Below, piece after piece: positions 7,920 through 16,979 of a DNA stretch of 64,000 nucleotides. How positions within the stretch are numbered: the stretch's first letter is position 1; every line of letters begins with the position of its first letter. The notes below the pieces were generated by a model. The model had not been told where the DNA came from, did no database searches, and saw only the letters and a program-made list of their open reading frames with translations. Source of the stretch: Arthrobacter sp. B3I9 (GTDB lineage: Bacteria; Actinomycetota; Actinomycetes; Actinomycetales; Micrococcaceae); the NCBI RefSeq assembly GCF_030816935.1, contig NZ_JAUSYO010000001.1:3844001-3908000 (forward strand). The letters are read 5' to 3'. The position numbers and the translations under genes are program-made.

Positions 7920-8729
7920 ATGACTGACATCAAGGTACAAACGCGCCCGGACGGCGACGCCGCAACCCACGCCACGCATTCACGCCATCGTGCCGAGCCG
8001 GCCAGACGCGGCCCGGCCGGGTTCGCCAGAGGCATGGGCTACACCGGGCGCCGCGCCGCTGTCGTCGTCACCGTCTGTGCGGTCCTGCTCGGCGTTGGAG
8101 CGGCCGGACAGGCAACCGAGTCCACGGCCAGCCCGCAAGCCACCGGCAGCACCGGTGCATCCGCCATCACGGCGACCCCGGTGACGCCCCTCAATTTCGA
8201 ACGGGTTCGGGACGATTCGCTGTTTCCGACGCCAACTGTTGAAACCACCGCTGCGCCTGCCCCGGCCGGCGCCCAGCCTACCTCCGCTGACGCCACGCCG
8301 GCTGAAGCGCCGGTACCCGCAGCCCCGGCGGCCGTGCCGGAACCAGCCGCAGCACCAGCCCCCGCCCCGGCTCCAGCTCCGGCACCCGCTCCTGCCCCGG
8401 CCCCGGAGCCTGTTGCAGTCGATGACCCCGCCGGCGCACAGGCTTACGCTGCGTCCCAGCTTGCCTCCTACGGATGGGGGCCCGACCAGATGCAGTGCCT
8501 GGCGAAGCTCTGGACCAAGGAATCCGACTGGAAGACCACGGCCACGAACGCCAGCAGCGGTGCCTACGGCGTGGTCCAGGCCCTGCCCGCCGAGAAGATG
8601 GCCAGCGCCGGCGCAGACTTCCGCACGAATTACCGGACCCAGATCAACTGGGGCCTCAACTACGTCAAGGAGCGGTACAACTCCCCCTGTGGAGCCCTGA
8701 ACTTCCACTACGCGAACAACTGGTACTAA
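7920..8729 (+). CDS. Exported transglycosylase-like cell-wall protein
   Basis: The 269-residue protein has an N-terminal membrane or signal segment (about 42-63, preceded by RR and many basic residues), a long Pro/Ala linker (about 100-165, repeated APAP), and a C-terminal ~95-residue domain resembling lysozyme/aggregation-promoting-factor transglycosylases (QMQCLAKLWTKESDWKTTAT, ASSGAYGVVQALP). E in TKESDW is the likely catalytic acid. It should act on peptidoglycan outside the membrane. I chose the ATG at 7920 with GAGAGG 4 bases upstream over the TTG at 7908, which lies inside the riboswitch hairpin. Control by c-di-AMP is inferred from the leader. Confidence 0.85.
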   Translation: MTDIKVQTRPDGDAATHATHSRHRAEPARRGPAGFARGMGYTGRRAAVVVTVCAVLLGVGAAGQATESTASPQATGSTGASAITATPVTPLNFERVRDDSLFPTPTVETTAAPAPAGAQPTSADATPAEAPVPAAPAAVPEPAAAPAPAPAPAPAPAPAPAPEPVAVDDPAGAQAYAASQLASYGWGPDQMQCLAKLWTKESDWKTTATNASSGAYGVVQALPAEKMASAGADFRTNYRTQINWGLNYVKERYNSPCGALNFHYANNWY

Positions 8730-8762
8730 GCCGCAAGGCAGCATCAGCGTAGACAGTAGCCC

Positions 8763-8797
8763 GAAAGCCCCGGATCCTCTTCGATCCGGGGCTTTTC
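8763..8797 (+). terminator. Intrinsic terminator
   Basis: The stem AAAGCCCCGGATC (8764-8776) pairs perfectly with 8783-8795 across a 6-base loop and ends in TTTT. It closes the riboswitch-controlled gene. Confidence 0.9.
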
Positions 8798-8900
8798 GTG
8801 CCTTCCGGTTCGTGCCTTCCGGCGCGTCTTTAGCGTGCACGGCTGGTGCCTGCCCGGATCCTTCCACTTGCATCCTTCCACTTGCACAGCACTTGCACAG
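8797..8900. repeat. Two consecutive 14-bp-period tandem repeats
   Basis: CGTGCCTTCCGG occurs at 8797-8808 and 8811-8822, giving a 14-base period. ATCCTTCCACTTGC occurs twice head-to-tail at 8858-8871 and 8872-8885, again with period 14, followed by a further ACTTGC. They fill the gap between the terminator and the GT2 gene, just before its translation start region. Confidence 0.6.
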
Positions 8901-8944
8901 CTTGCCGCTAAAGCCCTCATATGAGGCGGCGCCACAGTTGAGCC

Positions 8945-10378
8945 ATGACGTTCACCGACCACGCCACAGAAACCCTGCCGCACAGCGCTACGGCCCCGGG
9001 CGGCCTGGCGCCGAGCACCCTGCTGGTGCCCGGCGGCCCCGTTCCGGGCGCCGGTCTCCGCCCTGAGCCGCCGGCCGCAGCGGAAACGCGGCGCGCACCC
9101 GTCAGGCCCGGCGTCGGGCTGCCGCTGCTGGACGTGACCATCCCGGTCTACAACGAGGAACAGGACCTTGAGGAGTGCCTGCGCCGCCTGCAAGCCCACC
9201 TGGCCGAGTCCTTTCCGCACAGCTTCAGGATCACGGTGGCGGACAACGCGAGCACTGACGGCACCCTTCAGGTTGCGGAGCGTGTCGCGCGGGAACTCCG
9301 CGAAGTCACCGTGGTCCATCTGGCAGAGAAGGGACGGGGCAACGCCCTGCGGAAGGTGTGGCTTGGCTCCCCGTCACCGGTCCTCGCGTACATGGACGTG
9401 GATCTGTCAACCGACCTCGCGGCACTTGGCCCCCTGCTCGCCCCGTTGATTTCCGGGCATTCGGACCTGGCCATCGGCACCCGGCTGACCAGGAACTCGC
9501 GGGTGGTCCGCGGACCCAAGCGCGAATTTATCTCCCGGAGCTACAACTTCCTGCTGCATTCCCTCCTGGGCGCCCACTTCAGCGACGCCCAGTGCGGGTT
9601 CAAAGCCATCCGCGCCGATGTGGCGCAGCAGATCCTCCCGCACACGCTGGACAACGCCTGGTTCTTTGACACTGAGCTTCTGGTGCTCGCGGAACGCTGC
9701 GGGCTGCGCGTCCATGAGGTCCCCGTCGACTGGACGGACGACCCGGATTCCAGCGTCGACATCGTCCAGACAGCCCTGGCCGACCTGCACGGCATGGCCC
9801 GGTTAGGCCGGGACCTGCTATCCGGCAGGATCCCCATTCCCGAGCTGCGCGCTGCCATGGCCCGCGGTCCGCTCCCTGCCGCATCCCGGCCGCAGGAACA
9901 AAGCCTCCGCGGGAGCCTCTTCGGCCAGCTGGTCCGCTTCGGCAGCATCGGGGTGGCCTCCACCCTCGCCTACCTCCTGATCTTCCTCAGCTGCCGCGGG
10001 ATCATGGACCCGCAGCTCGCCAACTTCCTGGCGTTGCTCGTCACTGCCGTGGCCAACACGGCCGCGAACCGCCGCTTCACGTTCGGCATCCAGGGCCGCA
10101 GCCTCGCGGCCCGGCACCACTTCGAAGGCCTGCTGGTGTTCGGCATCGGGCTGGCCCTGACCTCAGGCGCGCTGGCCCTGGTTCACAGCGGCGCGGCCGG
10201 TACGCCGGACCGCTGGCTGGAGATCGTCACTGTCACCGTGGCGAATCTCGCCGCCACGGCCATCAAGTTCCTCCTGTTCCGCCTGGTGGTGTTCCGCCCC
10301 GGCGTCCGACGCACGGGCCCTGGCTGGGGCAACACAGCTCCCTCCCAGAAGCACACAGAAACGGCAAAAGCAAGATGA
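8945..10378 (+). CDS. GT2 glycosyltransferase fused to a GtrA-type membrane domain
   Basis: This is a 477-residue fusion. Residues about 58-290 form a GT-A family 2 domain (VTIPVYNEEQDLEECL, ADNASTDGT, the metal-binding MDVDLSTD, and QCGFKAI), similar to dolichyl/undecaprenyl-phosphate sugar synthases. Residues about 320-450 form a four-helix GtrA domain (LVRFGSIGVASTLAYLLIF, NRRFTFG). Together they would make a polyprenyl-phosphate-sugar and help it cross the membrane. The next gene overlaps by 4 bases (ATGA) and encodes a GT39 enzyme that uses such lipid-linked sugars. The layout recalls the ykcC-ykcB pair of Bacillus. Confidence 0.88.
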   Translation: MTFTDHATETLPHSATAPGGLAPSTLLVPGGPVPGAGLRPEPPAAAETRRAPVRPGVGLPLLDVTIPVYNEEQDLEECLRRLQAHLAESFPHSFRITVADNASTDGTLQVAERVARELREVTVVHLAEKGRGNALRKVWLGSPSPVLAYMDVDLSTDLAALGPLLAPLISGHSDLAIGTRLTRNSRVVRGPKREFISRSYNFLLHSLLGAHFSDAQCGFKAIRADVAQQILPHTLDNAWFFDTELLVLAERCGLRVHEVPVDWTDDPDSSVDIVQTALADLHGMARLGRDLLSGRIPIPELRAAMARGPLPAASRPQEQSLRGSLFGQLVRFGSIGVASTLAYLLIFLSCRGIMDPQLANFLALLVTAVANTAANRRFTFGIQGRSLAARHHFEGLLVFGIGLALTSGALALVHSGAAGTPDRWLEIVTVTVANLAATAIKFLLFRLVVFRPGVRRTGPGWGNTAPSQKHTETAKAR

Positions 10379-12357
10379 CCGCCAGCCTCGATTCCCACGC
10401 CGCGCCCGTCACCGGCGCAACCCCAGTTCCCGACGCCCCGGCACTGGGCCACGTACTGGCACGGCGTCCTGCCCGGCCGGACCACAGCCGCCGTGCACGG
10501 CTGCTGTTCGGAAACCAGGCCGGTTGGGTCCGCCCCTCGGCCGCGCTGTTGCTGGTGCTCACCGCGGCCCTGTACCTGTGGAACCTGGAAGCCACGGGTT
10601 ACGCCAACTCCTTCTACGCCGCCGCCATCCAGTCCGGCAGCCAGGACTGGACGGCCCTGCTGTTCGGCTCCCTCGACGCCGGCAACGCCATCACCGTGGA
10701 CAAACCGCCGGCGGCGCTGTGGATTCCCGCGCTTGCCGGGCGGATCTTCGGATTCTCGCCGTTGAGCATGCTCATTCCGCAGGCCCTCATGGGCGTATCG
10801 GCCGTGGGCGTGCTCTACCTGGCCGTCAAACGCGTGTCCGGCCCCGCGGCGGGCCTGCTGGCCGGCGCCGCGCTGGCGCTCACGCCGGTGGCGGCGCTCA
10901 TGTTCCGCTTCAACAACCCGGACGCCATGCTGACCCTGTGCCTGGTTCTCGCCGCCTACCTCACCACCCGGGCGATCGAGAAGGCGAGCTGGAAGTGGCT
11001 GGTGGCGGCGGGAGCTGTGATCGGCCTGGCGTTCCTGGCCAAGATGCTCCAGGGATTCCTGATTGTGCCGGGCCTGGCGCTGGCGTACCTGTGGGCGGCC
11101 CCCGCCACCCTGGGCCGGCGGGTGCTGCACCTGCTCGGCGCGGCCGCGGGCATCGCCGTGGTGGCCGGAAGCTACCTTGCCCTCTTCCAGCTGACCCCGG
11201 CGTCGGCCCGGCCGTACATGGCGGGTTCCGAGACCAACAGCTTCCTCGAGCTCACCTTCGGCTACAACGGCCTGGGCCGGATCACCGGCTCCGGCGGCGA
11301 CACACCGGGAGGCGGCGGGATGCCCGGTGGCAGCGGAAACGTCGGCTTCGGCGGAGCCACCGGGATCACACGCATGTTCGGCGCCAGCTTCGGCGGGGAG
11401 GTGTCGTGGCTGCTGCCGGCGGCCCTGATCCTGCTCGTCGCCGGATTGTGGTTCACCCGCAGGGAAGCCCGGACCGCCACGCGCGCGGCGCTCCTGCTCT
11501 GGGGCGGCTGGCTTCTGGTCACCGCGGCAATCTTCAGCTTCATGGGCGGCACCGTGCACCCTTATTACGCGGTGGCCCTCGCCCCCGCGGTGGCTGCCCT
11601 GGTCGGAATAGGAGCGGTGGAACTGTGGCGCGGACGGGCCTACTGGCCAACCCGCATCGTGCTGGCCGCCACGGTCCTGGCGGCCTCCGTCTGGTCCGCG
11701 GTACTGCTGAGCCGCGATCCCGCCTGGCTCCCGGGCCTCAGGGTTGCCGCCGTCGTCCTCGGCTTCCTCGCCGCCGTCGCCCTTGTCCTGCGGGTAGACA
11801 GCTTTCCGGGCCTTCCGGCCCGGTTCCGCAAGGCAGTGGCGGCGGGCGTCGTCACCGTCTCGCTGCTGGCTGGGGGTTTGGGGACGACGGCGTGGACGCT
11901 GGCGACGGCGGCCCAGCCGCACTCCGGTTCCATCCCCACCTCCGGCCCCGCCGCTTCAGCGATGGGCGGCGGGATGGGAGGGGTGAACCGCGGCGGCTCA
12001 ACTGGCGCCCCGGGCGGGATGGGGACCGGATCTACCGCAACCGAGCTGACCGCCTTACTGAAGTCGGCCGGAACAAAGTGGTCCGCCATTGTCTCCGGTG
12101 CCACCCAGGCCGCCAGCCTGGAACTCGCCACCGACACCAGCGTGATTGCGCTCGGCGGCTGGAACGGCGGGGACCCCTACCCCACGCTTGCCCAGTTCCA
12201 GGCCATGGTGGGGCGCGGTGAAATCGGCTACTTCATCTCCGGGGGCGGAATGGGCGGTGGCGGCCGCGGAGGAAATTCCGAGGTGGCAGCCTGGGTCGCG
12301 GCAAACTTCCAGTCCGAATCCGTCGGCGGCACCACCGTCTACAAACTGAACCAGTAG
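10375..12357 (+). CDS. GT39/PMT-type membrane glycosyltransferase (YkcB-like), copy 1
   Basis: The protein has 660 residues. The first helix is at about 57-75, followed by the family pattern ATGYANSFYAAAIQSGSQDW and VDKPPAALWIPALAGRIF in the first extracytoplasmic loop, then around 11 further membrane helices. It ends in a Gly-rich stretch and a soluble C-terminal domain finishing VGGTTVYKLNQ. Enzymes of this class move a sugar from a polyprenyl phosphate carrier to an extracytoplasmic acceptor. It overlaps the GT2-GtrA gene and is 6 bases upstream of a close paralogue. The acceptor is unknown. Confidence 0.87.
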   Translation: MTASLDSHAAPVTGATPVPDAPALGHVLARRPARPDHSRRARLLFGNQAGWVRPSAALLLVLTAALYLWNLEATGYANSFYAAAIQSGSQDWTALLFGSLDAGNAITVDKPPAALWIPALAGRIFGFSPLSMLIPQALMGVSAVGVLYLAVKRVSGPAAGLLAGAALALTPVAALMFRFNNPDAMLTLCLVLAAYLTTRAIEKASWKWLVAAGAVIGLAFLAKMLQGFLIVPGLALAYLWAAPATLGRRVLHLLGAAAGIAVVAGSYLALFQLTPASARPYMAGSETNSFLELTFGYNGLGRITGSGGDTPGGGGMPGGSGNVGFGGATGITRMFGASFGGEVSWLLPAALILLVAGLWFTRREARTATRAALLLWGGWLLVTAAIFSFMGGTVHPYYAVALAPAVAALVGIGAVELWRGRAYWPTRIVLAATVLAASVWSAVLLSRDPAWLPGLRVAAVVLGFLAAVALVLRVDSFPGLPARFRKAVAAGVVTVSLLAGGLGTTAWTLATAAQPHSGSIPTSGPAASAMGGGMGGVNRGGSTGAPGGMGTGSTATELTALLKSAGTKWSAIVSGATQAASLELATDTSVIALGGWNGGDPYPTLAQFQAMVGRGEIGYFISGGGMGGGGRGGNSEVAAWVAANFQSESVGGTTVYKLNQ

Positions 12358-12363
12358 GCCGCC

Positions 12364-14319
12364 GTGATCAAGACCGCTGAGACCAAGGCCGCCGTGACCA
12401 AGACATTCACCCGAGCTACCGCCGGCACGGGCCTCCGCCAGCGACTGGAACTGGCCCTGCTGCTGCTGGCCACGGGCACCCTCTACCTCTGGAACCTGGG
12501 AGCCTCCGGCTGGGCCAACGCCTTTTACTCCGCAGCGGCCCAGGCCGGGGCGCAGGACTGGACCGCCTGGTTCTTCGGCTCCTCCGACGCCGCCAATGCC
12601 ATCACCGTCGACAAGCCCCCGGCCGCGCTCTGGCTGATGGGCCTGTCGGTGCGGCTGTTCGGACTTAGTTCCTGGAGCATCCTCGTTCCACAGGCCCTCC
12701 TGGGAACCGGGACGGTCTGGCTCCTGTACCTGGCCGTGCGCCGGGCCGCCGCTCCGGCCGCTGCCGACGCACGCCTCGCCCACATCGCGGGACTGCTGGG
12801 TGGCGCGGTTATGGCGCTCACCCCCGTGGCTGCGCTCATGTTCCGGTACAACAACCCTGATGCGCTGCTGGTCCTGCTCATGACCGCGGCCGCCTACGCC
12901 GTCATCCGTTCGATCCAGGAGGCACGCCTGCGCTGGCTCCTGCTCGCCGCCGTGTTCCTGGGCCTGGGCTTCCTGACCAAACAGCTGCAGGTCCTGCTGG
13001 TGGTCCCTGGCTTCGCCGCGGCGTATCTGCTGGCGGCCCCGGCCGGCTTCGGCAAGCGCGTGCTGCACTTGCTCGGGGCGGCCGGGACCATGGCGGCTGC
13101 GGCAGGATGGTGGCTGGCCGCCGTCGAACTCATCCCCGCGGAAGCCCGGCCCTACATCGGCGGCTCGCAGAACAACTCCATTTTGGAACTGACCTTCGGG
13201 TACAACGGCCTGGGACGGCTCAATGGCGAGGAGACCGGGAGTGTGGGCGGCGGGAACGGCTGGGGAACGCCGGGACTGTTCCGGCTGTTCAACAGCGAGT
13301 TCGGCGGCCAGACTGCGTGGCTGCTTCCTTCGGCGTTGGTGCTGGGCGCCGGACTGCTCTGGCTGGGCCGGTGCGCCCCGCGCACCGACGTTGTGCGGGC
13401 CTCCGTGGTGATCTGGGCGTCCTGGCTGGCAGTGACCGGCCTGACCTTCAGCCTGATGGCCGGCATCATCCACCCCTACTACATGGTGGCCCTGGCGCCA
13501 GGGATCGCTGGGCTGGCCGGATTGGGCGGCGTCCTGCTGTGGCAGCGCCGGGACCAGCCGGTGGCGGGCGCGGTGCTCGCCACCGCCGTCGTGGCGTCGG
13601 GTTTCATGGCCTCCGAGCTTCTGGCCCGCACGCCCGCCTTCCTGCCCTGGCTGCGCTGGCTGGTCTTGTCCGGCGCGCTGGCCGCCGGTGGCCTGCTGAT
13701 CGTGACCGCCGTCGCCCCGCGGCTCCGCGGTTTCCGGACAATCGCCCGCACGACGGCGGCCGTCGCCATCGCTGCCGTCCTCGCCGGCCCTCTGGCCTAC
13801 TCCCTCGCCACCGTAGCCACCCCGCAAAGCGGTGCGATTGTGAGCGCCGGGCCGGCCGTGAACAGCAGGAGCGCCGCCGCGGCCGCCGGTGCCCTGGCGC
13901 CGGGCCGGGGCGGCACCGGGACGGGCCCGGCCCGTGGCGCGGCAGGCGGGGCCGGTGCCATGGGCGGCCTGCTCGGCGCCAGCACACCGTCGGCGGCGAT
14001 GGTGCAGGCGTTGAAAACCGGCGCCGGGAACTTCACCTGGGCAGCCGCCGTCGTTGGCTCCAACAACGCCGCCGGGTACCAACTGGCGACGGAACTGCCG
14101 GTCATGGCCGTGGGCGGGTTCAACGGCACGGATCCGGCGCCCACGCTGGCCAAATTCCAGCAGCTCGTGGCCGAGGGCAAGATCCACTACTTCATTGCCG
14201 GGCGGATGACGCAGGGCGTAACCGGTTCAGACGCCGCCGCCCAGATCGGGGCGTGGGTGCAGGCGAACTACGCCGCGCAGAGTGTGGGCGGCACCACCGT
14301 GTACCTGTTGGCCGGCTGA
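12364..14319 (+). CDS. GT39/PMT-type membrane glycosyltransferase (YkcB-like), copy 2
   Basis: This 651-residue tandem paralogue of the preceding gene shares almost every block: ASGWANAFYSAAAQAGAQDW, VDKPPAALWLMGLSVRLF, LTPVAALMFRYNNPDA, ELTFGYNGLGRL, and the ending VGGTTVYLLAG. The Gly/Ala-rich insert before the C-terminal domain differs from copy 1. It starts with GTG 7 bases after the previous stop, so the three genes form one unit. The duplication is old enough for clear divergence, and the two copies may use different lipid-linked sugars or acceptors. Confidence 0.87.
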   Translation: MIKTAETKAAVTKTFTRATAGTGLRQRLELALLLLATGTLYLWNLGASGWANAFYSAAAQAGAQDWTAWFFGSSDAANAITVDKPPAALWLMGLSVRLFGLSSWSILVPQALLGTGTVWLLYLAVRRAAAPAAADARLAHIAGLLGGAVMALTPVAALMFRYNNPDALLVLLMTAAAYAVIRSIQEARLRWLLLAAVFLGLGFLTKQLQVLLVVPGFAAAYLLAAPAGFGKRVLHLLGAAGTMAAAAGWWLAAVELIPAEARPYIGGSQNNSILELTFGYNGLGRLNGEETGSVGGGNGWGTPGLFRLFNSEFGGQTAWLLPSALVLGAGLLWLGRCAPRTDVVRASVVIWASWLAVTGLTFSLMAGIIHPYYMVALAPGIAGLAGLGGVLLWQRRDQPVAGAVLATAVVASGFMASELLARTPAFLPWLRWLVLSGALAAGGLLIVTAVAPRLRGFRTIARTTAAVAIAAVLAGPLAYSLATVATPQSGAIVSAGPAVNSRSAAAAAGALAPGRGGTGTGPARGAAGGAGAMGGLLGASTPSAAMVQALKTGAGNFTWAAAVVGSNNAAGYQLATELPVMAVGGFNGTDPAPTLAKFQQLVAEGKIHYFIAGRMTQGVTGSDAAAQIGAWVQANYAAQSVGGTTVYLLAG

Positions 14320-14425
14320 GCACCGCCGCCCCGACGCCCGGCGGCCGACCGAGCCGGCCGGGCACGCCGCGGGCGCGGCGCCGGCCCGGCGCCGGCGGCC
14401 GACTGAGCCCGCCAAGCACGTGGGC

Positions 14426-14791
14426 TCAGCGCGGGATGTACTGCACGGCCCACTTGTTGCCGTCGGGGTCCGAGAAATAGACGAAGTGCCCCCACTCCTG
14501 GACATCGACGTCGCTGACGTCCACGCCGTTGTCCTTGAGCTGTTTGTGCGCGGCGTGGATGTCGCTGACGACGAGCTGCAGGCTGGGCGCGGTCCCTGAT
14601 GGCGCGTCGTTGAGGCCTTCACCGATAGCGATCGAGCAGCCGGAACCAGGCGGGGTCAGCTGCACGAAGCGGAGGCCCTCCCTGGGCCGCTCGTCATAGT
14701 CGGCGTTAAACCCGACCTTGTTGACGTAGAAATCCTTGGCGCGGTCCACATCGGACACGGGGACAAACACGAGCTCGAGTTTCCAGTCCAT
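14426..14791 (-). CDS. VOC/glyoxalase-superfamily protein
   Basis: The protein has 121 residues and two beta-alpha-beta-beta-beta modules: LELVFVPVSDVDRAKDFYVN at the start and LQLVVSDIHAAHKQL in the second half. It ends with the common FSDPDGNKWAVQYIP. The family includes glyoxalases, dioxygenases and resistance proteins; nothing here fixes a substrate. It stands alone, convergent with the glycosyltransferase operon. Confidence 0.85.
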   Translation of the reverse strand: MDWKLELVFVPVSDVDRAKDFYVNKVGFNADYDERPREGLRFVQLTPPGSGCSIAIGEGLNDAPSGTAPSLQLVVSDIHAAHKQLKDNGVDVSDVDVQEWGHFVYFSDPDGNKWAVQYIPR

Positions 14792-14872
14792 GGAGGTCAG
14801 GGTAGCCCGGGGCCGTGCTTTCCGGAACCCTGGCCGTCCCGTGCGACCTGAAGCCCTAGGGGCGGCAGCCTG

Positions 14873-15508
14873 TCAGCCGGCGATGCCGTAGAGGCGGTCG
14901 CCGGCATCACCGAGGCCGGGCACAATGTACGACTTTTCATTGAGCTTCTCATCGATGGAAGCGAGCACAATCGTCACGTTGGCCTCTGAGAGCTCTTCCT
15001 CCAGCTTGGCCAGACCCTCGGGGGCGGCGAGCAGGCAGATGCAGGTGACGTCGGAGGCGCCGCGCTTGAAGAGGAACTTGATGGCCTCGCGTAGGGTTCC
15101 GCCAGTGGCCAGCATCGGGTCCAGGACGAAGATCTGGCGGTCGGTGAGGTCCTCGGGGAGCCGCTCGGCGTAGGTGATGATGTCGAGGGTTTCCTCATCC
15201 CGGGCCATGCCCAGGAAACCGACCTCTGCCGTGGGCACGAGCTTGGTCATGCCCTCGAGCATGCCGAGTCCGGCGCGCAAAATGGGAACCACCAGCGGGG
15301 TGGGTTTGGTGAAGGCGGTGCCGATGGTGGTGCTGACCGGCGTCTCGATGGTGACGGGCTCGGTGCGCACCTCGCGGGTGGCCTCATACGCGAGGAGGGT
15401 GACGAGTTCCTCGGTGAGCTGCCGGAAGACCGGGGACGGGGTGTTCTTGTCCCGCAGGACGGTGAGCTTATGGGCGACGAGCGGGTGGTCCACAACGAGA
15501 GTGCGCAT
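14873..15508 (-). CDS. upp: Uracil phosphoribosyltransferase
   Basis: The 211-residue length is normal for this enzyme, which converts uracil and PRPP to UMP in pyrimidine salvage. It starts [20 protein letters not shown], and has the [13 protein letters not shown] loop, the PRPP-binding [14 protein letters not shown] and the uracil-recognition end [15 protein letters not shown]. It is transcribed downstream of, and probably with, the PAP2 gene 12 bases away. Confidence 0.97.
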   Translation of the reverse strand: MRTLVVDHPLVAHKLTVLRDKNTPSPVFRQLTEELVTLLAYEATREVRTEPVTIETPVSTTIGTAFTKPTPLVVPILRAGLGMLEGMTKLVPTAEVGFLGMARDEETLDIITYAERLPEDLTDRQIFVLDPMLATGGTLREAIKFLFKRGASDVTCICLLAAPEGLAKLEEELSEANVTIVLASIDEKLNEKSYIVPGLGDAGDRLYGIAG

Positions 15509-15520
15509 TGGTCAAAACTA

Positions 15521-16381
15521 TCACCCGGTTGCTGAGGATCCGCCCGAGGGGCCCGGCGTATCGGGAGTGCCCGTCGCGGCGGGACGGGCAATGCCGGATC
15601 CGCCGCTGGCTGCCGCTTCGCCGTCGCGAAGGTGGGCGGGATGGTCGAACGTGGGAGCGGGACCCGCGTGTTCCCGGTGCCGCAGCGCGTGGAATAGCCT
15701 GTGGGCCATGATCACGATCCCCACCCAGGCCAGCCCCAACACCCACCCCATGATGACGTCCGTCATCCAGTGATGGCCGAGGAAGACCCTGCTCATGCCC
15801 ATCGCACCGATGAAGATCACACCGGCCGCGATCAGGCCGACGCGTACGACCGTCCGTCGTAGCTGCAGGCAGGCGAGGTAGACCACCAGCGCGATCACCA
15901 CCGTGGTGTTGAGCGTGTGGCCGCTGGGAAAGGAGGGTGAGTTTTCATAGGGCGGTACGGCGTCGGCGTGGTCCGGGCGGGTCCGGCCAACCAGTTTCTT
16001 GCCCAGGGTGGTGGCGGTAGTGGATACCGCGGCGGCGCCTCCGATCAGGATCAGTGGCCGCCAGGTCCGGGAGGCCCAGATCAGCCAGGCCGTGAGGATG
16101 CTGGCGAGGATGGGCATGCCGACTCCGCCGCCGATGTTGGTGAAGCCGGTGACGAAGGCATCCAGCGCAGGGTTGCGCACCTGTTCCATGAACGCCAGCG
16201 TGGGCTTGTCCAGGTTGGCCAGCCCGGCGTCGTCCACCACGTTGTCGTACACTTCGGCACTCCACAGGGCCAGGCTCACCACCACCACGCCGCCGATGAG
16301 CATCGTGATCCACAGGGCGGCGTACGGCACCACCCATCTGCCCCAGCGCTGCGTCAGCCGGCTCTCTGTTCGGGTGCTCAC
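15521..16381 (-). CDS. PAP2-family membrane phosphatase
   Basis: The 286-residue protein has about six membrane helices. The three phosphatase signatures are all present: KLVGRTRPDH, PSFPSGHTLNTT and SRVFLGHHWMTDV. Such proteins remove phosphate from lipid phosphates such as undecaprenyl diphosphate or phosphatidic acid at the outer face. The soluble tail (about 245-286) is Gly/Pro-rich. A divergent promoter with tadA lies in the 61-base gap. Confidence 0.9.
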   Translation of the reverse strand: MSTRTESRLTQRWGRWVVPYAALWITMLIGGVVVVSLALWSAEVYDNVVDDAGLANLDKPTLAFMEQVRNPALDAFVTGFTNIGGGVGMPILASILTAWLIWASRTWRPLILIGGAAAVSTTATTLGKKLVGRTRPDHADAVPPYENSPSFPSGHTLNTTVVIALVVYLACLQLRRTVVRVGLIAAGVIFIGAMGMSRVFLGHHWMTDVIMGWVLGLAWVGIVIMAHRLFHALRHREHAGPAPTFDHPAHLRDGEAAASGGSGIARPAATGTPDTPGPSGGSSATG

Positions 16382-16442
16382 GGCCGCCTCTCCGATCCCT
16401 CGTGTTGCACAGCTTGCTTACGGTCGAAACTATCATTGAGCC

Positions 16443-16946
16443 ATGACGTCCCCGGAGCCACGGCATGCCCAATGGATGGGCCTTGCCCTCGCGGAAGCGC
16501 GCAAGGCGCTGGCCACCGATGACGTGCCGATCGGCGCCGTCGTGATCGGGCCCGACGGCGTGGTGCTGGGTTCCGGCCGGAACGAACGGGAGGCGTTGGG
16601 GGACCCGACGGCGCACGCGGAGATGGTGGCCATCCGCGAGGCAGCGGCACGGCTGCGGGAACGGCGCACGGAGGACGGCCAGCGCGACGACGGCTGGCGG
16701 CTGGAGGACTGCAGCCTGGTGGTGACGCTGGAGCCCTGCGCCATGTGCGCCGGGGCCGTGGTGCTGGCCAGGATTCCGCGGGTGGTCTTCGGCGCCTGGG
16801 ACGAGAAAGCCGGAGCCGCCGGTTCCGTGTTCGACATCCTCCGCGAGCGCCGGCTCAACCACTGGGTGGAAGTGTACGCCGGCGTCCGCGCGCCCGAGTG
16901 TGCTGGCTTGCTGTGGGACTTCTTCGCCGGCCATCGCGGCAAGTGA
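16443..16946 (+). CDS. tadA: tRNA adenosine(34) deaminase
   Basis: The 167-residue cytidine-deaminase-fold enzyme makes inosine at the wobble base of tRNA-Arg(ACG). The zinc site is complete: HAEMVAIREAA supplies His and catalytic Glu, and EPCAMCAGA supplies two Cys. A short insert after the first motif (RRTEDGQRDDGWR) makes it slightly longer than the E. coli protein. It is convergent with the AlkZ-like gene. Confidence 0.93.
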   Translation: MTSPEPRHAQWMGLALAEARKALATDDVPIGAVVIGPDGVVLGSGRNEREALGDPTAHAEMVAIREAAARLRERRTEDGQRDDGWRLEDCSLVVTLEPCAMCAGAVVLARIPRVVFGAWDEKAGAAGSVFDILRERRLNHWVEVYAGVRAPECAGLLWDFFAGHRGK

Positions 16947-16979
16947 TCCACCGGCCTCATGCCTTCCGCGGCTGCCGGC

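Noticed and set aside
8340..8410. Short Ala/Pro repeats as a CRISPR or satellite
   Set aside because: They are codons of the APAP linker in the transglycosylase-like protein.
10183..11922. 579-codon minus-strand frame opposite the GT39 copy 1
   Set aside because: It is a shadow of the same kind, rich in Arg, Gly and Gln, with no recognisable domain.
12055..14187. 710-codon minus-strand frame opposite the GT39 copy 2
   Set aside because: It is a GC-rich shadow with low-complexity sequence; the plus-strand glycosyltransferase explains the region.
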